Positions 57,940-64,000 of a stretch of DNA of 64,000 nt are shown in pieces. Positions within the stretch are counted from its first letter, which is position 1. Each line of letters opens with the position of its first letter. The stretch spans positions 4,386,220-4,450,219 of the forward strand of contig NZ_CP007128.1 of assembly GCF_000522985.1 (NCBI RefSeq), written 5' to 3'. This DNA is from Gemmatirosa kalamazoonensis (lineage in GTDB: Bacteria; Gemmatimonadota; Gemmatimonadetes; Gemmatimonadales; Gemmatimonadaceae). The notes under the pieces were generated by a model. It made no database searches. It was given only the letters and a program-made list of their open reading frames with translations, and had not been told where the DNA came from. A program made the translations under genes and the position numbers.

Positions 57940-59523
57940 TGCGACGCTCCCGCGACGCGGAACCGCTCCTCGGACGGCGCGCGCACCGGCTGCGGAAGCG
58001 TGCCGAGGTAGCCGACGAGCGCGTCGAGGTCGACGATGTTCAGCGGCGTGACGGCCGTCGCGCGGCGGGCGAGATCGACGCCGTCCCCGCCGGTGACGAG
58101 GAAGTCGTTCAGGACCATGGTGTACAGTCGGTCGTCGTCGAGGGGGCGGCCGTCGGCCGTCGTCAGGCTCACGAGACGGCTGCCCGCGGGGCGGCTCGGG
58201 TCGAACGTCACGAGCACGCCGCTCGTGTGCATGCGCACGCGCGGGCCGCCGCTCACCAGCTTCTCGAAGTAGCCGCGCAGGTCGCGGCCGCGCACGGTGA
58301 TCTTGTACAGCGTGTTGCCGAACGGCTGGATCTCGAACAGCGATCCATACGTCGCGACGCCGTGCCGCAGATCGGCGCGGATGCCGCCGTTGTTCATGAT
58401 CGCGACGTCGCCCCGTCCGGCCCACCGCTGCGCGTCGGCGAGCAGGTTGCCGAGCGCGTACTGCTCGTCGCTCTCGCGCGGCATGTCGTCGGCCACGTCC
58501 GCGATGCGGCGGTTCACGCGCGACGCGACGGCGGCGACCGCCCGGCGCACCACCGAGTCGATCGCCGGAGGCACCGGTCCCGCGGAGTCGGCGACGACCT
58601 CGCGCACGTCGATCGTGGGTGCGCCGCCCTCGAGCGAGAGATCGACGACGCCGAGCGCGCGGCCGCTCGACCGCGCCTGCACGATCGGGATGCCGTTCAC
58701 GACGGTGTTCACGAGGCTGTGCGTGTGGCCGCTGACGATCGCGTCCACCTTCTCGTGCAGCGCGCGCGCGACGTCGACGATCTCGCCGCGACACGTCGGG
58801 GTGCTCTCGCCCGGCGCCGGTCGGTCGCAGAACGCGCCGCTGTGCGCGACGACGATCACCACGTCCGCTCCGCGCGCGCGCAGCGCGCGCGCATGCGCGT
58901 CGATCACCGGCGCGAGCGAGTCGAAGCGCAGCCCGCGCACGTTCGCGGCGCGCGTCGTGGTCGGCGTCTCCGTCGTCGCGAGCCCCACGACGCCGACACG
59001 CAGCCCGCCGCGCCGCACGATCGTGTCGGCGCGCAGCCACGGCACCGCGCGGCCGTCGGTGAAGCGCACGTTGGCGCCGAGGATCGCGTACGGCGCCTGC
59101 CGGATGCGCGCGCGCAGCGTGTCGACGGTCCAGTCGAACTCGTGGTTGCCCAGCGCGGACGCGGCGAGGTCGAGACGCCGGAACGCCTCCACGATCGGAC
59201 GCCCGTACGCGAGGTTCGACGCGGGCGTGCCCTGGAACTCGTCGCCGCCGTCGAGCAGGATCGAGACGCAGTCGCCGGTGCACTCGCGCGCGCGCGCGCG
59301 CGATCGCGGCGGCGAGCGGGCCGATGCCGCCGCGCGACACGCCCTGCGCGTCCGGACGCGGCTCGAGTGCGCCGTGCAGGTCGTTCGTCGCGAGGATGCG
59401 CAGCCGCGTGGGGCGCGCGGCGGTCGGCGCATCCTTGTGCACCTGCGTCGGCTGCGCCGCCAGCCGGTCCGTGCCGAAGACGACGATGAGGCTCGCGGCG
59501 AGCCGGAGGGCCAATCGATTCAT
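57936..59523 (-). CDS. Exported 5'-nucleotidase/2',3'-cyclic phosphodiesterase family, apparently frameshifted
   Basis: From ATG 59523 (MNRLALRLAASLIVVFGTDR, signal peptide) the frame runs through LRILATNDLHGALEPR, the first metallophosphatase motif, then breaks at a (CG)9 repeat (59285-59302). The remaining protein continues in another frame with LDGGDEFQGTPASNL, LGNHEFDW, VVAHSGAF and VSGHTHSLVN, then a 5'-nucleotidase C-terminal domain (DVAIMNNGGIRADL, FGNTLYKI, NDFLVTGGDGVDL). One more CG unit (or two fewer) would restore one protein of about 529 residues. It would remove phosphate from periplasmic nucleotides, feeding add and punA. The break may be an error or phase variation. Confidence 0.85.
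59285..59302. repeat. (CG)9 dinucleotide repeat at the 5'-nucleotidase frameshift
   Basis: Nine uninterrupted CG units fall in the reading frame of the 5'-nucleotidase near residue 75, exactly where the two frames must be joined. Ten or seven units would be in frame. Confidence 0.9.
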
Positions 59524-59694
59524 CGCCCAAAGGTAGCGAGTTGACGTGCCGGTCGGGGCCGGCGAACCTTCGGCCATGCCGCACCCGCTGCGCCCATGGG
59601 CGACGATACGAGACCGTGACAGATCCGCCGCTTCCCGGCCCCGCTCACCCGGGCGATTCTGCCAGGGGCGATCCCGCGATGGGTCGGCGCGGCG

Positions 59695-60324
59695 ATGACG
59701 AAGCCGCTCATCATCGGGATCGCCGGCGGCACGGGGTCGGGGAAGTCCACGGTCGCGCGGCGCGTCGCCGAGGCGCTCACCGAGGAGACGGTCGCGTTCA
59801 TCGACATGGACGCGTACTACAAGAACTTCGCGCACCTCTCGATGGCGGAGCGGAAGCGCGTGAACTGGGACCACCCCGACGCGTTCGACGTCGACCTGCT
59901 TGTCGACCATCTCGGCCGTCTGTGCGAGGGAGCGCCGATCGAGAAGCCGACGTACGATTTCGTGCAGCACGTGCGCTCGCCGCACGCCGTGGCCGTCGCG
60001 CCGGCGGACGTCGTCGTGATCGACGGCATCCTGCTGTTCGTCGATGCGCGCGTGCGCTCGCTGTGCGACGTGAAGGTGTACGTCGACGCGGACGCCGACG
60101 TGCGCCTAATCCGGCGGCTGCGACGCGACATCGCGCAGCGCGGCCGCCCGTTCGACGAGATCCTCGAGCAGTATCTTTCCACCGTGCGCCCGATGCATCT
60201 CCAGTTCGTCGAGCCGAGCAAGCGCTACGCGGACATCATCGTGCCGCGAGGCGGGCACAACGCCGTCGCGATCGAGATGATCGTCGCGAAGATCCAGCGG
60301 CGGCTCGCCGCGCGCCGGTCGTAG
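59695..60324 (+). CDS. udk: Uridine/cytidine kinase
   Basis: A 209-residue P-loop kinase starting MTKPLIIGIAGGTGSGKSTV with the Walker A motif. FIDMDAYYKNFAHLS, WDHPDAFDVDLLVDHL, KPTYDFVQHVRSPHAV, VVIDGILLFVD (Walker B-like) and RRLRRDIAQRGRPFDEIL are the classic Udk landmarks. It phosphorylates uridine and cytidine for pyrimidine salvage. It is divergent from the 5'-nucleotidase operon over 171 bp (59524-59694; no clear feature) and 31 bp upstream of the response-regulator gene. Confidence 0.94.
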   Translation: MTKPLIIGIAGGTGSGKSTVARRVAEALTEETVAFIDMDAYYKNFAHLSMAERKRVNWDHPDAFDVDLLVDHLGRLCEGAPIEKPTYDFVQHVRSPHAVAVAPADVVVIDGILLFVDARVRSLCDVKVYVDADADVRLIRRLRRDIAQRGRPFDEILEQYLSTVRPMHLQFVEPSKRYADIIVPRGGHNAVAIEMIVAKIQRRLAARRS

Positions 60325-60355
60325 CGCGCGTGGCGGACGCTCTCGACCCGCGCCC

Positions 60356-61087
60356 GTGACCCACGCGACCGACCGCCCCGCCGGCGACCGCATCCTGGTC
60401 GTGGACGACGAGCCGGACATCGTCGCCCTCGTCGCGTACCACCTCGCGCGCGCGGGATACCGCGTATCGACGGCGTCGACCGGACGCGACGCGATCGAGA
60501 TCGGTCGGCGCGAGCGACCCGCGCTCGTCGTGCTCGACCTCATGCTGCCCGGGCTCTCGGGCTTCGACGTGCTGGAGACGATGCGCGCCGAGGAGTCGAC
60601 GCGCGACGTGGGCGTGCTGCTGCTCACCGCGCGCCGCGAGGAGCCGGATCGCATTCGCGGCCTCGCGCTCGGCGCGGACGACTACCTCACGAAGCCGTTC
60701 AGCCCCCAGGAGCTCGTGCTGCGCGTGGGCGCGATCCTGCGACGCCTCGCTGCCGGGCGCACCGCCGAGACGTCGGCCGATGTGCTACGCATCGGACCGC
60801 TGCGCATCGATCGCGCGGCGATGACGGTGAACGTCGACGAGCATCCCGTGGAGCTCACCGCGACCGAGTACCGCCTGCTGCTCGCGCTCGCCGAGCACCG
60901 CGGACGCGTGCAGGCGCGCAGCCACCTGCTGGAGACGGTGTGGGAGGCCGCCCCCGACATCCAGACGCGCACCGTGGACATGCACGTGCAGCGCCTGCGC
61001 ACGAAGCTCGGCGCCGCGGGTGAGCTGATCGAGACGGTGCGCGGCTTCGGCTATCGGCTGCGGGCGCCGCAGGGGCTGAGCGCGTAG
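60356..61087 (+). CDS. PhoB/OmpR-type response regulator
   Basis: A 243-residue protein starting with GTG 60356. The receiver domain has ILVVDDEPDIVALVAY, Asp61 in LVVLDLMLPG, LLLTAR and the Lys of DDYLTKPF. The C-terminal winged helix (about 145-240) has VELTATEYRLLLAL, SHLLETVW and RTVDMHVQRLRTKLG, which is the PhoB/OmpR DNA-recognition helix. The order regulator-kinase and 7-bp spacing to the next gene are as in phoB-phoR. The controlled signal is not proven by sequence. Confidence 0.92.
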   Translation: MTHATDRPAGDRILVVDDEPDIVALVAYHLARAGYRVSTASTGRDAIEIGRRERPALVVLDLMLPGLSGFDVLETMRAEESTRDVGVLLLTARREEPDRIRGLALGADDYLTKPFSPQELVLRVGAILRRLAAGRTAETSADVLRIGPLRIDRAAMTVNVDEHPVELTATEYRLLLALAEHRGRVQARSHLLETVWEAAPDIQTRTVDMHVQRLRTKLGAAGELIETVRGFGYRLRAPQGLSA

Positions 61088-61094
61088 CGCGCCG

Positions 61095-62498
61095 GTGCGC
61101 CTCACCCGCTTCTTCCTTCTCTCGCTGCTCGGCTGTCTCGCCGCGTTCGTGCTCGTCGCGCTCGCGACCGTCGGCGAGCTCACACGGGCCGCGACGCGCG
61201 GCGCGGTGAGTCCGACGATCGTCACGCGCGTCGAGGTCGCGGCCCAGCGCGGCGTGCTGATCGCCGCGATCGCCGCCATCGTCGCCGCGGTGCTCGTGAC
61301 GTGGCTGTTCCGCCATCGAGTCGCGCGCCCGCTCGCCGCGGTGCGCGACTCGGCCCGTGCGCTCGCCTCGGCGGACGGGTCGGTGCGCTACACCGTGCAC
61401 GGAGACGAGCTCACGGAGCTCGCCCGCGCGCTCGACGGCGTGCGCGCGCGACTCGGCGAGCACGCGCGCGCGCGCACGGTGGAGGCGGACCTGCTCGTCG
61501 CGCTGCGCGAGTCGCTGAGCGAGGGCATCGTCGCGGTGTCGGCGTCGGGCACCGTGGTGTACGTGAACGACGCGGCCCGCCGCCTGCTCGACCTGAAGTC
61601 GCCCGTGCCGTTCTCCGTCGACCATCTGCCGCGCGACCGCGATCTGCGCGAGACGCTGCGCGAAGCGCTCGCCGGACAGGAGGCGGGGCCGGTGGAGCTC
61701 ATTGTCTCGGGTCGGCACCTCGCGCTCGCCGCGCACCCGCTGGCCGATGCCGCGGGCGCGGCGCTCACCGTGTTCGACCTCGGGCCCATGCGCCGGCTGG
61801 AGGCGATCCGGCGCGACTTCGTGGCGAACGTGTCGCACGAGCTGAAGACGCCGCTCACGGTGGTCGGCGGCTTCGCCGAGACGCTCGCCGACGACGACGT
61901 CGCGCCGGCGGATCGGCGCCGCTTCGCCGAGACGATCCGCGTCAACGCGCAGCGCATGCAGCGCATCGTCGACGAGCTGCTCGACCTGTCGCGCATCGAG
62001 AGCGGCGGCTGGCGCCCGATGCCGGAACGGCTCGACGTCGCGACCGCGGCGGAGGAAGCTTCGGTCACCGCGCGCGACGCGGCGGCGGCGAAGCGCGTCG
62101 GCTTCGCCGTGCTCGTCGAGCCGGGCGCCGCGCGCGCGTGGGCCGACGCGACGGCGCTGCGCCAGGTGCTCACGAACCTCGTGGAGAACGCGGTGCGGCA
62201 CACGGCGAGCGGCGCGGTCACCGTGGTCGCGCGGCGCGACGACACGCGACGCGGCGTGTGGATCGGCGTCCGCGACACCGGCTGTGGCATCGAGCCGGAG
62301 CACCTGCCGCGCATCTTCGAGCGGTTCTACCGTGTGGACCCGGCGCGCTCGCGCGAGGCCGGCGGCACCGGGCTCGGTCTGTCGATCGTGAAGCATCTCG
62401 TGGAGGCGCACGGCGGTGAGGTGCGCGCGACGAGCGCGCCGGGCGCGGGCACGACGATCGAGGGATTCTTTCCCGACGCCGCTAACCACGGCACGTAG
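61095..62498 (+). CDS. PhoR-like sensor histidine kinase
   Basis: A 467-residue protein starting with GTG 61095. Two TM segments (FFLLSLLGCLAAFVLVALATV and GVLIAAIAAIVAAVLVTWLF, about 5-25 and 55-75) enclose a short periplasmic loop of about 30 residues. A HAMP segment and a PAS-like domain (ALRESLSEGIVAVSASG) follow, then HisKA with FVANVSHELKTPL (phospho-His near residue 248) and HATPase_c with NLVENAVRHT, GVRDTGCGI and GTGLGLSIVKHLVE. The short sensor loop and PAS domain match PhoR. It should phosphorylate the regulator just upstream. Confidence 0.92.
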   Translation: MRLTRFFLLSLLGCLAAFVLVALATVGELTRAATRGAVSPTIVTRVEVAAQRGVLIAAIAAIVAAVLVTWLFRHRVARPLAAVRDSARALASADGSVRYTVHGDELTELARALDGVRARLGEHARARTVEADLLVALRESLSEGIVAVSASGTVVYVNDAARRLLDLKSPVPFSVDHLPRDRDLRETLREALAGQEAGPVELIVSGRHLALAAHPLADAAGAALTVFDLGPMRRLEAIRRDFVANVSHELKTPLTVVGGFAETLADDDVAPADRRRFAETIRVNAQRMQRIVDELLDLSRIESGGWRPMPERLDVATAAEEASVTARDAAAAKRVGFAVLVEPGAARAWADATALRQVLTNLVENAVRHTASGAVTVVARRDDTRRGVWIGVRDTGCGIEPEHLPRIFERFYRVDPARSREAGGTGLGLSIVKHLVEAHGGEVRATSAPGAGTTIEGFFPDAANHGT

Positions 62499-62630
62499 GC
62501 GGCGTCCACCGGCGCGCGGGTGGCGCACTTCCGCGCGCCCGTGCAGACTCGCGTGGTGACCGTGACGGCGCGCCGCTCGTCGCCCGCAGTCGCCTACACC
62601 GCTCGCCGCTCCCACTCGCTCCCGCCGTCG

Positions 62631-64000
62631 ATGCCCCCGTCGTACCGCGTCGCTCTCGCCTCGATCGCAGCGCTGACGGCGCTCGTCGCCTGCAAGGATA
62701 CGAGCGCCCCGTCCGGCACCACCACGCCCCCGACGAACGGTCCCAAGGTGGCGACGCTTCGCGGCGACATCGCGGCGAACCGGACGCTCTCGGCGGACAC
62801 GGTCTACACGTTGAGCGGCTTCGTGAAGGTGCGCGCCGGCGCGACGCTCACCATTCCCGCCGGCACGCGCATCGTCGGCGACACGCTCGCCGCCGGCAGC
62901 TCGCTGTGGATCACACGCGGCGCGCGCATCGACGCACGCGGCAGCGCGACGAATCCCATCGTGTTCACGTCGCAGCGCGCCGCGGGCTCGCGCGCACCCG
63001 GCGACTGGGGCGGGCTCGTGATCGTCGGCAACGCGCCGACGAGCCGCAACGCGAACGATGCGCTGACCTACGGGCGCGCCGGCACGCCACTCGTTCCCGA
63101 GAGCTACGGCGGCGGGTCGGTGCCTAACGACAACTCCGGCACGCTGCAGTACGTGCGCATCGAGTTCGCCGGCGCGTCGCCGACCGGCGGCGACGAGCAG
63201 ATGGCGGCGCTCACGCTGTACGCGGTGGGACGCGGGACCACGATCGAGTACGTGCAGTCGCTGGAGAGCCTCGGCAGCGCGTTCCAGTGGTACGGCGGCA
63301 CGGTCGACGGCCGCTACCTCGTGTCGTACGAGGCGGGCGACGACCACTTCGCGTGGGCCGAAGGGTACGCGGGACGCGACCAGTTCCTCGTCGGCTACCA
63401 GACGCACCAGCCGACCGCGCGCTCGGCCGACGCCGGACTGCCGTCGACGACGCCGCGCGGCATCCAGGGCTACGGGTGCGACATCTCGAACGACGCGCGC
63501 CCCGGATGCACGAGCTATCTCGCCGCGCCGCTGTCCTCGCCGGTGCTCGCGAACTTCACGCTCGTCGGCCCGGGGACCGGCGTCTACGGCGCGACGGTCG
63601 CCGCGCAGGCGAATGGGATCATGCTGCGCCGCGGCACGGGCGGCACGCTGCTGAACGGCGTTGTCGCGCGATGGCCCGGCGTCGGCCTCACGGTGCGCGA
63701 GGCGCAGACCGACACGCTGCGGCAGCGCGACTCGCTCACGATCGCCGGCGTGCTGCTCACCGACAACGCGGCCGGCAACTACGACGCGCCGGGCTCGATC
63801 GGCTTCGGGCAGCAGGCGACGTTCCCGAACACGATCAGCGCCACCGCGCCGACCGCCACGCTGTTCACCAGCGTGCCGTCGGGCGCCGTCCCCGCAGCAG
63901 CGACGCTCGACTGGACGCCGGCCGGCGGCTCGCCGCTCCGCGCGAACGGCGTCACGTCGTGGACGCCGCGCATCCAGGCGCGCACGACCGGCTTCTTCGG
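62631..64000 (+). CDS. Surface lipoprotein with right-handed beta-helix-like repeats (partial, runs past window end)
   Basis: An open frame from ATG 62631 to the window end, 456 codons without a stop. The leader ALASIAALTALVACKD has a lipobox Cys near residue 21. The body repeats short strands with Gly/Asn turns: ANRTLSADTVYTLSGFVKVRAG, RIDARGSATNPIVFTS, PGDWGGLVIVGNAPTS, SGTLQYVRIEFAG and GTTIEYVQSLESLGSAFQWYGG (each split at 20 residues or less in function, strands only). This is a family of outer-surface beta-helix lipoproteins of unknown role, often seen near outer-membrane receptors. It begins 132 bp after the PhoR-like kinase, so it may be under its control. A CGTTAGGC word lies at 63122-63129. 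Confidence 0.8.
   Translation, partial: MPPSYRVALASIAALTALVACKDTSAPSGTTTPPTNGPKVATLRGDIAANRTLSADTVYTLSGFVKVRAGATLTIPAGTRIVGDTLAAGSSLWITRGARIDARGSATNPIVFTSQRAAGSRAPGDWGGLVIVGNAPTSRNANDALTYGRAGTPLVPESYGGGSVPNDNSGTLQYVRIEFAGASPTGGDEQMAALTLYAVGRGTTIEYVQSLESLGSAFQWYGGTVDGRYLVSYEAGDDHFAWAEGYAGRDQFLVGYQTHQPTARSADAGLPSTTPRGIQGYGCDISNDARPGCTSYLAAPLSSPVLANFTLVGPGTGVYGATVAAQANGIMLRRGTGGTLLNGVVARWPGVGLTVREAQTDTLRQRDSLTIAGVLLTDNAAGNYDAPGSIGFGQQATFPNTISATAPTATLFTSVPSGAVPAAATLDWTPAGGSPLRANGVTSWTPRIQARTTGFF

Overview
The window is a GC-rich (by eye a little over 70% G+C), densely coded piece of a bacterial chromosome. Broad clues (many secreted or lipoprotein hydrolases, a large set of glucan enzymes, frequent GTG starts, genes chained by ATGA, GTGA and TGATG overlaps) suggest a Gemmatimonadota-like organism. 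This is inference; there is no rRNA here to prove it. I see no phage, transposase, integrase or CRISPR. No stretch longer than about 280 bp lacks a gene.

Layout. 1-3.3 kb: a secreted and a polytopic membrane protein of unknown role, a DJ-1/PfpI protein, a small hydrophilic protein and a DUF3293 protein. 3.4-9.4 kb: holB-moaC, two convergent lytic transglycosylases that share their stop-codon bases, an unknown protein and a class A beta-lactamase-like serine hydrolase. 9.4-12.9 kb: a frameshifted PAS-GGDEF protein, tRNA-Lys(TTT), a small unknown protein and an FAD/NAD(P)-binding protein. 13.0-34.3 kb: a glucan-trehalose block. treZ, a GH133-type debranching enzyme and a small protein lie on the + strand, facing glgP and a seven-gene overlapping operon glgE-treS-mak-glgX-glgB-malQ-treY on the - strand. 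Together these can build branched glucan from trehalose (TreS, maltokinase, GlgE, GlgB), trim it (GlgX, debranching enzyme, GlgP, MalQ) and return it to trehalose (TreY, TreZ).

34.5-40.4 kb: an OmpA-like lipoprotein, a dienoyl-CoA-reductase-like SDR, an S9 peptidase and an S8 subtilase. 40.6-46.2 kb: the conserved ffh-rpsP-rimM-trmD-rplS-rnhB block, split between trmD and rplS by a second S8 subtilase. 46.4-54.7 kb: lon, facing an overlapped run trmH-family methyltransferase, prepilin peptidase, one-ring ClpA/B-like ATPase, HExxH lipoprotein, DUF445 protein. 54.9-64 kb: an M48 lipoprotein peptidase; a purine salvage operon (secreted 5'-nucleotidase with a CG-repeat frameshift, a 76-residue protein, add, punA); udk; a PhoB/PhoR-like pair; and a surface lipoprotein cut by the window edge.

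Two signals are not explained by the genes. (1) The 8-mer CGTTAGGC/GCCTAACG occurs 35 times, on both strands about equally, in coding, stop-codon, leader and intergenic positions, far above what base composition predicts; its scatter resembles DNA-uptake-type words. (2) Gene ends often carry large inverted repeats whose arms are tandem copies of short units. The unit differs from site to site but the build is the same, and two unit types recur at distant sites. The largest is a triple-nested structure after lon.
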